25,811 nucleotides of DNA from Ophiostoma sp. CBS 140.51 (GCA_029298735.1 JANSLP010000409.1:1-25811); one strand, 5' to 3'. Shown: positions 10,001 through 20,362, numbered from the stretch's first letter. Translations and numbers: made by a program. The notes: generated by a model not told the origin, from the sequence alone.

Positions 10001-10936
10001 CTACTCCTCCCTCTTCTTCGGCAATGGGTAGCCACCCAGCTTGGCAAACAGTTTGCCCGCCTCGGCCATCAGCGTCGTCACATCCTCGCCCATCCATTGT
10101 GTCACCAACGCTGCCCGTGTCGTCTCAAGTTCCCGCCGAATCTTGCCGCATGCCAGCACACACGTGCCCGTCACCTCTGTGTTGAGTGCTTGCTGGGCAA
10201 TCACGCTCGCCACGTCCGTTGGCGTGTTGGACTCCAGACCGGCCGCCTTCCATGCATCCGCATAGCTGGCCGTGATGTGTGTGGGTGTGAAGAAGGGCGC
10301 GACAGCATTGATGCGGATGCCGTATTTGGTGGCCGTAGCCCGGCATGATCTCAACAGACCAACAACACCGTGCTTGGACGTAATGTAGCCCGCCACACTG
10401 GTGCCACCAAAATAGCCAGACGTCGAAGCCACCAGGACAATAGAACCTGCCACTAACTGGCCATCCTTCTTTTCGTTTTGCCGCATCGTGTGGATACCCA
10501 GCCGGATCGTGTTGAGTGTGCCCTTGATGTTCACATCCAGCACCTTGAATGCCTCGCGGCTTTCCAGGAGGTTTCCGTCGGCGTCGACGGCGTCCATGTT
10601 GAGGACGGGCGATGTCTCCATGATGCCCGCATTGGCCACGACAACGTCGACTCTCCCAAACTTGGCGACGGCTTCCCGGAAAAGGTTCTGCATGTCGGCC
10701 CAGTTCAAAATGTCGACGGGCACAAAGATGGCCTTGTCCGGGTGGGCGAGGGTCGGGATCAGCTTGTTGGCGGCAGCGCGGGCACCGGCCAGGTCGGCAA
10801 TGACGACGTTGGCGCCGTGTTGACTAAAGAGAGCGGCCGTGGCCGCGCCGATGCCACCGGCGGCACCGGTGATGATGGCCGTCTGGCCTGCGGCGGCGGC
10901 CAAAACGGCCGGATCGATCTCGACGTTGACAACCAT
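10001..10936 (-). CDS. Short-chain dehydrogenase/reductase (SDR1)
   Basis: A 311-residue classical SDR. It has the cofactor motif TGAAGGIG at 23-30, an acidic D48 at the end of the second strand (this favours NAD over NADP), NAG at 102-104, and the catalytic set N136, S171, Y184 and K188 (YITSK). Length and motif spacing are complete, so an active oxidoreductase on an alcohol or ketone group is likely. The substrate cannot be read from sequence. The start at 10936 (context CTCACAATGG) leaves a short N-terminal extension before the Rossmann fold. There is no intron. The gene is convergent with the secreted-protein gene and points the same way as the permease gene upstream. A group of three CreA-consensus hexamers lies about 320-340 bases upstream. 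Confidence 0.88.
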   Translation of the reverse strand: MVVNVEIDPAVLAAAAGQTAIITGAAGGIGAATAALFSQHGANVVIADLAGARAAANKLIPTLAHPDKAIFVPVDILNWADMQNLFREAVAKFGRVDVVVANAGIMETSPVLNMDAVDADGNLLESREAFKVLDVNIKGTLNTIRLGIHTMRQNEKKDGQLVAGSIVLVASTSGYFGGTSVAGYITSKHGVVGLLRSCRATATKYGIRINAVAPFFTPTHITASYADAWKAAGLESNTPTDVASVIAQQALNTEVTGTCVLACGKIRRELETTRAALVTQWMGEDVTTLMAEAGKLFAKLGGYPLPKKREE

Positions 10937-12292
10937 TGTGAGTGGGGTGGGTGGTGATGTTGGTGAGAAGTGGTGTTAACGTCAAGAGCAACGTACGACC
11001 GTGTAGTCAGGAACGACGTTTCTTTTATTCAGGTGCTTGTTTTCATGTGTCGCCGGTTTTCGGGCCAATTTCAGGTCCAGCCTTATTCCTTGAGCCGCCC
11101 CGCGTTGAGCCGTGCACATACGGGATAAGCTCAGTGAAGGAAAGACCACCGAACAGTAAAAGCCGTAGCAAGACCGGCTACTGGTTGCTGAACATACAGA
11201 GAGGGAGAGAGCACTGACGCTACAGTGCGGGGAATAAGGTGGCCCTTCCACTCTGGGGGCTCTCCTGGGGTGCGGAGAAGCGCCACCAACTTTCACGCCA
11301 AAACCCCGCACAGAGGAAGTCATCCCCTGTCTGTCCACCACGACTCCATACAGTGCATCTGTTTTCATCTCTTTTCATCCGGAGACAAGTCAACTCCCCC
11401 GGCGACCCTGGCTTTTTGTCCAGAGTGGTATGCACCACTTGGACTCCATTATGGTTTGTGCCGCTTAGGCTCTCGCCGTCGTCTCGACTTTCCTTCCCTC
11501 GTCGCGCTCGCTCCTCATACGACGATCCCCTCCTCTTTTGAGTATCCACGTCGGCAGAGGCCTAGAAAGGTCATTGTCACACTCTGTCCTCGTGGTTTTT
11601 GTCTTGTGCGTTTGGGTCCATCTCCGTCTAGACTCCCCGTTGAAACAATAAATCAAGCAATATTCCGGACACCACCCTCCACACTTTTCACCGGATGAGT
11701 TTGCCCTGCTGACCTTGTCCGCGCAGACTGACGATACTCCGGATGGACTTCAAGAGTGGTCGGGGCCTGCCCAACCCGGTCGAGGCCTTTCAGGGCCTTT
11801 CAGGCTTCCCATGGAGGATCATGCTATGTTTTCTGGAAAGAAATGAGAGTAGAAGACAGGCCTGCCTGGATATCGGCACACTGGGAGACACCTACAGACA
11901 CAGATCATCATAAAACTTGCCTTCTTTCCAGAGATTCCAAGCGAAACAGTCCCAACCGTTCGGATCTGCCGGGATGGACAATAAAAACGAAACAAAAAAG
12001 TGATGTACGATGCAGGAAAACAGGCACGACATGCATCATCCACGTTTTTGCCAAGACATTTGATTTTGGAGATGGATGTAATACAGAAAATCATCACGAA
12101 ACATTTTGTTCGTGAACTGAAAAAGACTGTTCATATTCACCAACAAAAGACATGACTTGACATCACCACGCGTAGAAATAAAATAGTCATGAAAACTCAA
12201 TCGATTTGATGTAAAAGTATGTACACCGTATGTAAAATGATGACAATATTTATCATCCGACGTAAACTATGTGCTCTCCCCAATGTCATCTC
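10937..12292. other. Upstream region of SDR1; no gene supported
   Basis: A 1.36-kb stretch between the SDR1 start and the permease stop. Open frames on both strands lack domains. A tight group of CreA-like hexamers lies at 11253-11277. A perfect 10-base tandem duplication (GGCCTTTCAG twice) is at 11784-11803. The last 300 bases before the permease stop are AT-rich and probably its 3' untranslated region. Confidence 0.45.
11253..11277 (+). promoter_or_regulatory. Cluster of three CreA/CRE1-consensus hexamers
   Basis: CTGGGG at 11253-11258 and 11265-11270 and GCGGAG at 11272-11277 all fit SYGGRG, the consensus of the fungal carbon-repressor CreA/CRE1. All are on the same strand within 25 bases, 317-341 bases upstream of the SDR1 start. 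Paired or grouped sites are the arrangement usually found functional for CreA. Its action here is inferred. Confidence 0.45.
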
Positions 12293-13814
12293 TTAAACAG
12301 ACCACCGCAGCTCGTTGGTGCCGACCATCTTGGCATTGAGCAGGCGGTAGTGAATGGTCAGGGCAAAGGACAGGACCATGGCAATGAAGAGGAAGCCGGC
12401 GTTGATGCCGTGGCCCAGACGGTAGATGGGCGCGTCCTGGGCGCGATAGATCCAGACACCGATAATCTGACCAGGGCCCGACACGGCAATGTTGAGACCA
12501 GTCGCCAGAGCACCGGCCGTGGTGGTGCGCGCATTGTCGCCGACCCAAGCACAGAGGGCAGGCAGACCGCCAAAGACGCCCGATGTCGCGAGGCACAGCA
12601 TCGCATAGCGGACCTTATAAGACTCGCCAGGCAGGGCGGCCAGGACAATGTAGGAGACGGAACCCAACATAAAAGAAAGGCCAGCCACGAGACCACGCTG
12701 ACGCAGCTTGTCCGAAGCGTAGGAAGAGAGCAGGGCAAAGACGTAGGCGGCAGCGTAGGGCGGGACGGTGTAGAGCTGGGCCTGGAGGTTGGCATAACCC
12801 AAACCCAGGACAATGGTGGGTGCAAAGAGGGACAGCGAGGCGACACCGCAGCCGGCGCAGCCGTAGACAAAGTAGTGCAACCACATGCGGCCATCGAGCA
12901 ACACGGCCTTGGCGTCTTGCCAGTTGATCTTCTCGGCAATGCCATTGCCGTGGATGCCGAGACGGCGCTGCTGTAGCTCCTTTTCCTCGTCGGTCAACCA
13001 CTTGACATCCTCGGGGTAGCTGGGCAGGAAGAAGAAGACGAGCACGCCCAAGATAATCGAGGGGATGCCCTCAAAGATAAAGAGCCAGCGCCACGCCTCG
13101 AGACCACCGGCACCGTTCATGTGGCCGACACCGTAAGCGATGCAGCCACCGAAAGCGCCCGACAGGGTGGCAGAGCACATGAAGGAGGCGATGCGGGCGG
13201 CACGCTCTTCGGCACGGTACCAGAAGCTAAAGTAGTAAATCATGCCGGGGAAGACACCGGCCTCGGCGGCACCCAGGAAGAAACGGAGAGCCGTGACACC
13301 AGCAGCGTTCTTGGTGCCGCCGATACCCGCGCAGAAGGCACCAAAGCAGAGCACAAGGAAACCAAGCCAGCGGCGGGGCGAGGCAATCTTGATCATCAGG
13401 TTGCTGGGGGCCTCAAAGATGCAGTAGGCCACCAAGAAGAGCATGAGGGCCACGGTGTACTGGTAGGTTGTCATGTTGTTGGTCTGGAGGATATCGTCGC
13501 CGGTGTTGCTGTTTAAGATTTTGGCGTTGCCTTGACGGTCAGCGATGAACAATGTCAAACGAGCGAAGCGAGGAGAAAAAAATGAACGTACCAATGTTTG
13601 ACCGATCAATGTAGCAGAGAAGGTAGATGAGGGCGGTAATCGGCAGCAGACGGTAGTCAATCTTGCGGACAATGCGCTTCTCAATCTCCCGTTCCTCGTC
13701 AGTCAGGATGGGCGCGTTCTGGTTGATGGCCTCAACCTTGCCCTGCTCGACCATGTCGACAGACGCCTCGTTCTCGTGGACGCCGACATTGTCGGCCTTT
13801 TCGATGGAGGACAT
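12293..13814 (-). CDS. MFS permease of the anion:cation symporter (Dal5-like) family
   Basis: A 486-residue plasma-membrane transporter of the Dal5/Tna1/Liz1-type ACS family, whose members import organic anions such as allantoate, nicotinate or pantothenate. The coding sequence joins 13814-13592 and 13530-12293. The 61-base intron (13591-13531) begins GTACGT, has a GCTGAC branch site and ends CAAG; splicing restores CYIDRSNIG|NAKI, the family signature after the first membrane segment. A cytoplasmic N-terminus of about 50 residues is followed by about twelve membrane segments, the loop FSFWYRAEERAARIA between segments 4 and 5 (region 1), and a central cytoplasmic loop rich in charged residues. 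The start at 13814 (GCCAACATGT) is the first ATG in frame; the frame upstream opens only with TTG. The substrate is unknown. The gene diverges from SDR2 across a 2.4-kb region rich in CreA-like sites. Confidence 0.9.
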
Positions 13815-16240
13815 GTTGGCGGGTGCGTAGCTGGTGGATGAAACCAATGAGTGGTGGTGAATGTCTTCAAGACGAGTGAAGATGAAGAAGAGGAAAAAAA
13901 GAAGACAAGAAACAACGAAACAAAGAAAGAAAAAAGAAGGAGAGAGCCAAGTAGAAATATAAAGAGATGGGGACAGGAAAGACTGGGGAGACTGGGGTTC
14001 TTAGCAAGTGCGCCTTATAACTTGACCGGGGAGATTCTCTCTACAAAATAAACACGCTTCGTGGAGTCTAGGAGTCATGGCCCTGCATGGGTCTTGGTGT
14101 GTGGTGTGGTGTGGATTTGGAAATGGGGTCGTACAGTCTGCCGTCTGGGGAAAGATGAGAAAAAAGCACGTTGTGAATGCGGAGAAATCGTCAACCCCGG
14201 GGAAGCACACCCATACGTCGTAGAAAGAATTGAAGAGTACGAGTTAAGCACACCAGGAAAAGGGCAAAACTGGCAAGGGCCGGGGCGGCAAGGTTGGTTC
14301 GGGCTTGGTAATAGATGTTGACTCCTGAATAAATTGGAGAGACAGTCTGGGGATACAGATCGTGCTGTGCACCATTCATTCCTGGGAATTGACCCGATTG
14401 CATGACACGACATTGTCCAGCGGAGACGTAAAAACTGTACTGCAACCCGCGAACGACGACTCCAATGATTTCCAATTGTGGTCATATTTTGTTGATGCTT
14501 TTCTTGTTTCTACGACATTTCTTTTACTGAGTTTCCCTCCGTACTGTGCGTCGTTCCCCACGGGGTACGGAGTCGGGGTGATACATTGTGGAGATGGCTT
14601 GTGTTGGTGTATGTGGTTGGACTTGGTGTGGACGAGTGTGGATGAAATGTGAATGGTGTGGATGGTGTGAATGGATGGTGAGTTTCTCGAGTGGGAAAAG
14701 GAGGAGCCGAAGGACGGGCAAATTGCCCTGTCTTTCTCCCTTCTCGCCAGGCAATGGTACTGCCTCGCAAGGACGCAGGTGAGAAAATCGCGTCGGGGGA
14801 TTGTGGAGTTGCGGAGAAGTAGTGAGAGTAAGACGTCTATAGTGTCGTTAATACTACTCGCTCCCTTCTATGTTTCTCTGGAGAGGCTGCTTTCCATGGC
14901 TGTCAATATCCCGGTGGCTACCGGCTTTTTCACCAACCTGGCTTTATTTCCTTCTCTCTTCTTCCTTCTTTTTTGACGGGGGCAAAGTGCGGAGACAAAC
15001 TTCCTGGGGCGAGCTGGGGGACAGCTGGGGAGCGGGCCATAGTGTCCATAGCGTCTGTAGAAAAATGCGAGCGAGAGCGAGAAGGCTCAGGAGGCTCTCA
15101 AAACGTGTGGGGATAAAGGGAAAAAGACAAAGGGAGAAGAGAAGAACAGGCACAGAACAAGGAGAAAAAGTGCCAACGAGCAGGAACAAGCTCGACGCCA
15201 ACAACACCAAAACACCAAAAGTGGGCGAAGGCGAGGCGGCGCCACCAGACGGCGGTACGATCCCTGGCTCCAGTCGGCGCTCCTCCGAGTTCTTGCCCTT
15301 TTGTGCCTTCTTTTAACCTCCTCACACTAACGATACTATACTGGGTTACTATCCACTTTCTTCCCCGGACACTGCCCGGGCCTTGTCAACTTCCCCAACC
15401 TCGCATCATCCACACGACCAAAGTACGCAGAACCACCTTGCCTCGACCGACTCGACTCCGCAAAAAAACTTGGCTTTCTGGGTCTGTCCACACTTGGATT
15501 GCCCCAGTTTGGTTATCCCATCATTTCCTTACTCCATACCCCGTCGTTCCTTTTTTTCTCCTTCACATTGATCCGGGGGCGCTTGATGTTGTCCGTCTCG
15601 GGGAATGGTTGCAAGAAGTGGCACGAGGATCGTCGTATTTCGTTTCCCCTCTTGTCAAGTTGATGGAAATTCGACACAGTGCACGTCCATGTTTTCCATG
15701 ATGGAGGGCATGCACCATGTTTTCCACCTTTTCTCCTCATTTTGTCTTCCGGACCGACGATAGAGTCCCCGGATGGAGGCGATGAAGAAGATGTAGAAAA
15801 TAAACATGACAGCATGAAAAAACGCGGAGACGATCAAGACAGTGCAATGCAACAGACCCGTCCAGAAATTGGAGACGGCCATGAGGAGTCGACATGTGGT
15901 CCGTGGATAATGGCTGGGGAACGGCGGGAATATGGTCGTCTCCAGAAGTTCCTGGAAGGGTAGTCGGCCACCCATGACTCGGGATATTGTTAAACGGAAA
16001 AGGGAAGGTGGACAGTGTTGGAGAGCCGTGTCTACTGAGCACATGTAGTTTGTACCTTTTGTAGCCGTGAAGATAAACGTGTCCGATGCTCGGTGTTGTA
16101 TCTTTTAACAAAGCTAAATATATTCGGTAAACATCCTGACTCTATCAAATGACTCGACTTACAACGTCTGTATACAACGTCACTCGACAACAACACGATA
16201 TTATTTCGAACCACCTCCCCACATCCTCACCACCTCCACA
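13815..16240. promoter_or_regulatory. Divergent upstream region shared by permease and SDR2, rich in CreA-type hexamers
   Basis: I see no gene in these 2.4 kb. By eye I count eight CTGGGG (13983, 13992, 14145, 14347, 15004, 15014, 15025, 15914) and five GCGGAG hexamers (14179, 14420, 14811, 14989, 15824) on the plus strand. Each GCGGAG is followed by A. Only about one of each lies in the opposite orientation (CCCCAG near 15492 and CTCCGC at 15456). All fit the CreA/CRE1 consensus SYGGRG. A CGG-N6-CCG arrangement at 14912-14923 could bind a Zn2Cys6 dimer. A TATA-like TTTATATTT lies on the minus strand about 140 bases before the permease start, and a CT-rich permease leader follows it. The size and site density suggest strong carbon-source regulation; this is inferred. 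Confidence 0.45.
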
Positions 16241-17119
16241 ATGGCCACCGCCGACGCCATCAACGACTACCCCGTCTACCCGGACCTCAAGGGTAAAGTC
16301 GCCCTCGTCCTCGGCATCGGACAGGCCCGGATTCCGGGCGCCACCAACACGCCCAACAGCTGGGGCAACGGCGCCGCTATTGCCTGGATGCTCGCACACA
16401 ATGGTGTCCATTTGTACGGGTGCGACATTGATCTAGCCGCCGCCCAGCACACTGTCGAGCGCGTCCACTCCAAGTACCCCGAGGCTGTCGTGGATGTCCA
16501 GAAAGCGGACGTCACTTCTTCGTCTGACATTCAAGGGTTGGTCGACGCCTGCATCGCCAAGCACGGCCGCATCGATATTCTCGTCAACAATGTCGGCGCC
16601 ACCTCGTCGGGCGACCCTGCCAGCATGGAGGAGCGCGTGTGGGATGCACAAATCAACTTGAACTTGAAGAGTGTCTACCTCAGCATGCACGCCGTCCTGC
16701 CACACATGGAGAAGCAGGGCAGCGGCGCCGTTGTCAACAATGCGTCGATTGCGGGCCTCAAGTTTCTGGGCAAGCCGCAGGTGGCGTACAACTCGGCCAA
16801 GGCGGCCGTGATCCACTTGACACGCGTGACGGGCTGCATTTATGCGAAAAAGGGTGTGCGGGTCAATGCCATTGCGCCAGGCTTGATGTTTACACCGCTG
16901 GTCGAGCGCATGGCGACGAGCGACGACCCACTGGAGCAGCAGACGTTCAAAAAGATTACACAGCACAATGTGCCGATGGGCCGGATGGGTAGTGCATGGG
17001 ATGTGGCGACGGCGGCGGCGTTCTTGTCGAGCGAGCGGGCGGCCGGGTACATTACGTCACAAACGCTGGTGGTGGACGGCGGTCTGACGAGCTCAACAGG
17101 TACAGGATTTGAGCCGTAG
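16241..17119 (+). CDS. Short-chain dehydrogenase/reductase with an expanded cofactor loop (SDR2)
   Basis: A 292-residue intronless SDR of the subgroup whose glycine motif reads GIG...WGNG rather than TGxxxGIG. The GIG is at 25-27 and WGNG at 41-44. The 13 residues between them (QARIPGATNTPNS) make a longer loop than I recall for this subgroup. The insert cannot be a missed intron, because it contains no GT donor. D62 ends the second strand (NAD preference), NNVGA lies at 116-120 where NNAG is usual, and the catalytic residues N141, S169, Y183 and K187 (YNSAK) are all present. The C-terminal VDGG motif is intact. It is likely an active NAD-dependent dehydrogenase; the substrate is unknown. The start at 16241 has the context CCACAATGG. 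It diverges from the permease and converges on the Zn2Cys6 regulator 165 bases downstream. Confidence 0.9.
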   Translation: MATADAINDYPVYPDLKGKVALVLGIGQARIPGATNTPNSWGNGAAIAWMLAHNGVHLYGCDIDLAAAQHTVERVHSKYPEAVVDVQKADVTSSSDIQGLVDACIAKHGRIDILVNNVGATSSGDPASMEERVWDAQINLNLKSVYLSMHAVLPHMEKQGSGAVVNNASIAGLKFLGKPQVAYNSAKAAVIHLTRVTGCIYAKKGVRVNAIAPGLMFTPLVERMATSDDPLEQQTFKKITQHNVPMGRMGSAWDVATAAAFLSSERAAGYITSQTLVVDGGLTSSTGTGFEP

Positions 17120-17284
17120 GCATGCTATGAGTTTGGGGCAGTTTTGCATGTACATAGATATCAAGTTCAATAGCATAGACGGATCCAATGCGAGTTTGGT
17201 TTTGGAAAAACGTTATCATACTATTTAAACTTTTTGTTTATCATCATGCCATCATGCCATTCCATTCATAAAGTCCCATGCTTC

Positions 17285-19903
17285 CTACAGCTCATGAAGT
17301 GACCCTCGTCGTGACGACCGCGTGTTATGTCGGTGGTCGGCCTCGTCGTCCAAATTGCCAAACGTGTTGTTATTTGTGTCTGGGGGTGCCAGACTGGCGA
17401 CATCAATGTTCAGTGCAATACTGCTGCCAGTATCGTTATTGCTGTTGCTGTTGTCCATCGCTGACGTGGTGGTGGCCGCCGGCGTGCTGTGGTAGTCCTT
17501 CAACGCGGACACAATCTCCAGCTCCCTCGCCACAGACGGACTCATCGGCGCATACCGCTCCAGAAAACTGAAAGCAAACGTACGCCACGACTCAAAGGTC
17601 GGCGGTACCAGTGCTCTTAGCTCAGGTACAGGCGACCGGTCCAGCGTGTGAAAAAGTAGTAGCATACCGAAAAGCTGTGTACAAATAAAGTACTTTAGGT
17701 ACAGGCAGTCCGGCACGTTGAGCGTTGGTCGAATAATAGAGCACCAGCGCACAGCACAGGCCAGGGCGTCGCGGCACTTGTCAAAGTCCGAGGGAGACAT
17801 CCAGTCTGGGTGATGGAGAGCTCTATGCAGCAGAGGTCGTCGCAAATGGTAGCGGGCGATGCAGTAACGCGCCTGCAGCCAGGGGACGACAAAGACATTG
17901 GCCGGAGTCAGTGGGCAGTCAAAGGTGCCGCCAGCAGGGTCGGCATAGCAGTGGGCATTGTCGTCTTCCCATTGCAGATAGTTTGGGAGCTGGGCGCGCC
18001 ACTGCTCGAGCTGGTGGGTAAGCTCGTCCTCCAGTGCTTGTGGCGGGTAGTCGGAGCGAGCCATAGTGGTGGCCTGGGACGCCGCCTCAATGGTTTGGCC
18101 GGACGCCAGGGCTTTGCCGCGGTTGGCAAACAGACTGTCGCACAGACGTGTGAGAATAATGCGGTGGGCAATCTGCGACAGGAAATGGTAGTGGCAGAAG
18201 GCGTCCTGCTCTTCTTCTTGGGATACACGCTGGCCATTGAGTGACGCTGGGCCGCCAATACCATTGCCCAAGCCGGAGCCTAGAGACGCGAAGGATGATA
18301 CGCCAGGAAATTCGACAAACTTTGGTAGAGGCACGCGGTCTTCATAGTTTAGCAAGTTGGAGACAGGCACATCCAGTTCTTGTGTGAGGACAGCCTCAAA
18401 CATGGCCGTTATCCAAAACAGTCGGGCCTGCATGTCCATTGTCCACTCATCACAGTCCTTGGGTGCACAGGCCCAGAAACTGGTGCAACAGGACACCGCG
18501 CGGCTAACGTGCGCCCACCAGTCAAAGGGACGAATGAGTTGTGAGTAAAAGAGGCCGCACAGCAGGTGGTACTGACACGCCTGAAGATTGCTGTCACAGC
18601 CCAGCATGCCAATCCGTTTGCGGGCTTCGTTGAAGAAGACCAGACCGTCATCCCAGGCGTCGGCGTCAGCGTCCATGTCGACCCCGGTCTCGCTGTCGCG
18701 ATGTTGTTGATGTGGGTGGTCGTAGGGTGAAGTCATGGCGGCATTGGTGTCGACGATGCCGGCTTCCCGCAATGCCTTCTTTCCTAGCACGCCCAGCGCC
18801 ATGGTCACCAGCACGATACAACTCTCCATGTTCACACCAAACCCCGTGCCGATAGCCACGCCGAGGCTGTATTGGCTAAAAAGTCGTCGGTCAAGGATGG
18901 GGTTGCCCAGGTTGAAGGTTGTAAAGTACTTGTCGCCAAGATCCTTGATGACGGCGACGTTGAGCTGGGCCAACCAGTTGTCGCTGCCGTTGTTGCCTGA
19001 TGACAAGAGAGAAGGAAAGGGAAGGGGTGGACGGCGTTGTTCGAGAACGGTAGCGGCGGCTGCATCGTAGACGTAGGCACTGTCCTGGTTGTTGCCACTG
19101 CCGTTTTGCATGTGGTTCATACTGTTCATGTTCATGAAGCTGTTGTTGTTGCTGCTGCTGGTGACGCCACTTTTGTGTAGCAGGTCACGGATGGCTGGCC
19201 AATTGGCCAGCTGACGGATGGGGTATTGGATGACGGGAACGTGTCGTGCTCGTCGAGGTGGATGGGGGTGTGGATGTGGATAAGAGGATGGACTGGCCGC
19301 TGACAGCAGGGCATGAATGCCGTCGCGACTCTGTGTGCTGCCGGCCGACGGCGAGGCCAGGTCGACGGCAGTGGGTTGGTTGCTCGTGTTGCTGAACCGT
19401 CGGTCGCGTGCCGCAAACATTGCCGACGGCGACGGCATAGCCACAGAGGCGGCGGCAGCAGCTGATGGTTGTGGCGGAGGCTGTGTTGAGGCCTGCGGCG
19501 GCGGCGGCCTTGGGGCCTGTCCGATACTCGATCTATTGCGGTCGCGCTTCCTACTTCGTTGCCGGTCACGAGCTGCCTTTGTATCATCGTCGTTTTGGTC
19601 GTCATCGTCGTCCGCCTCGGCGCTGCTGCCTCGCTGCTGTTGTCCTTCTTCAATCTTGGCCTCGATACGCTGCAGCGTGTTGAAGATCATGCCCAGCGAC
19701 ACTTCGTTCTTGGTCGCTTTGCGTTCGGCATACTTGCACTCCAGCCCGCCCGTCCGACAGAGACCACAGGGATGCCCGCCATCGCAGCGTGTCTTCTTTT
19801 GGCGACAAATCTCGCATGCCTGCCGCGCGATAAACAGTCGTTGTCGCTTGGGAGCCACGGTCTCGTCGATTTCTGGGGTGTCGGCGCCCCAGACGGCCTG
19901 CAT
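17285..19903 (-). CDS. Zn2Cys6 fungal transcription factor
   Basis: An 872-residue nuclear regulator. The binuclear zinc cluster lies at 30-56 with C30-x2-C33-x6-C40-x5-C46-x2-C49-x6-C56, preceded by a basic PKRQR patch. A short amphipathic helix at about 72-90 could serve as the dimerisation element. A long low-complexity part (90-300; Asp, Pro, Gln, Ala, Asn and His-Pro repeats) follows, then WPAIRDLL and a fungal-specific regulatory domain (about 315-770), including YFTTFNLGNPILDR. The frame opens further upstream only through a TTG; the first ATG, at 19903, is the start used here and places the cluster near the N-terminus. There is no intron. It lies tail-to-tail with SDR2, so a role as pathway regulator of the SDR/permease group is reasonable but inferred. 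A CGG-N7-CCG element about 450 bases upstream may be an autoregulatory site. Confidence 0.9.
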   Translation of the reverse strand: MQAVWGADTPEIDETVAPKRQRLFIARQACEICRQKKTRCDGGHPCGLCRTGGLECKYAERKATKNEVSLGMIFNTLQRIEAKIEEGQQQRGSSAEADDDDDQNDDDTKAARDRQRSRKRDRNRSSIGQAPRPPPPQASTQPPPQPSAAAAASVAMPSPSAMFAARDRRFSNTSNQPTAVDLASPSAGSTQSRDGIHALLSAASPSSYPHPHPHPPRRARHVPVIQYPIRQLANWPAIRDLLHKSGVTSSSNNNSFMNMNSMNHMQNGSGNNQDSAYVYDAAAATVLEQRRPPLPFPSLLSSGNNGSDNWLAQLNVAVIKDLGDKYFTTFNLGNPILDRRLFSQYSLGVAIGTGFGVNMESCIVLVTMALGVLGKKALREAGIVDTNAAMTSPYDHPHQQHRDSETGVDMDADADAWDDGLVFFNEARKRIGMLGCDSNLQACQYHLLCGLFYSQLIRPFDWWAHVSRAVSCCTSFWACAPKDCDEWTMDMQARLFWITAMFEAVLTQELDVPVSNLLNYEDRVPLPKFVEFPGVSSFASLGSGLGNGIGGPASLNGQRVSQEEEQDAFCHYHFLSQIAHRIILTRLCDSLFANRGKALASGQTIEAASQATTMARSDYPPQALEDELTHQLEQWRAQLPNYLQWEDDNAHCYADPAGGTFDCPLTPANVFVVPWLQARYCIARYHLRRPLLHRALHHPDWMSPSDFDKCRDALACAVRWCSIIRPTLNVPDCLYLKYFICTQLFGMLLLFHTLDRSPVPELRALVPPTFESWRTFAFSFLERYAPMSPSVARELEIVSALKDYHSTPAATTTSAMDNSNSNNDTGSSIALNIDVASLAPPDTNNNTFGNLDDEADHRHNTRSSRRGSLHEL

Positions 19904-20348
19904 TGTCGACACCTTGTTCCCCCCTTTCTCCCAATTGCCCTGCTGCTCGGCAGCGGGCAAGGGAAAAAGATAAGGGCGAATGTGCCTTGGGCAATTGACA
20001 ATCAGCAATCAACACTCGTCGAATGCAATATCAGAGACAGGAGAAACGTGCTCCTCTTTTCATGCTCCAGTGTGTAAAAGTCCTGTAAGTTGTGGTGTTT
20101 GCCGTGTTGTTGTGCCGTAATGCGTAATGCGTGTTGTTTGTTGTGGTGTGGATTGTTGGTGAGCTCGTCCTTTTGGAGATGATTCATGGAGTTGCGCAGG
20201 TTGCCCCGGATGGGGCTCCAGTTTATATGTATGATTTTGCAGTGGGTATTTGGGTGAGTAGTGGTAGGCATTGTTAGCCCCGCTTTTGTAAGACATCACG
20301 TGGTGTGTCACGCATCAAGGCCAACAACAGCAACATCCCCGCGTGTAA

Positions 20349-20362
20349 GCGGAGATTATCCG
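20349..20362. promoter_or_regulatory. CGG-N7-CCG element overlapping a GCGGAG site
   Basis: The sequence GCGGAGATTATCCG combines a CreA-consensus hexamer with an inverted CGG...CCG pair spaced by seven bases. The latter is the type of palindrome bound by Zn2Cys6 dimers. It lies about 450 bases upstream of the transcription factor start codon. Function is inferred. Confidence 0.35.

Noticed and set aside
11225..11698. 157-codon plus-strand frame upstream of SDR1
   Set aside because: Composition is unlike the neighbouring genes, there is no domain, and it overlaps regulatory sites.
13815..13847. Permease N-terminus extended upstream of 13814
   Set aside because: The extension would begin with TTG; the first ATG in frame is at 13814.
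16313..16374. Reading the SDR2 loop insert as an unspliced intron
   Set aside because: There is no GT donor in the insert and the frame is continuous.
19904..20008. 35-residue N-terminal extension of the Zn2Cys6 factor
   Set aside because: It begins with TTG; the ATG at 19903 is the first usable start.
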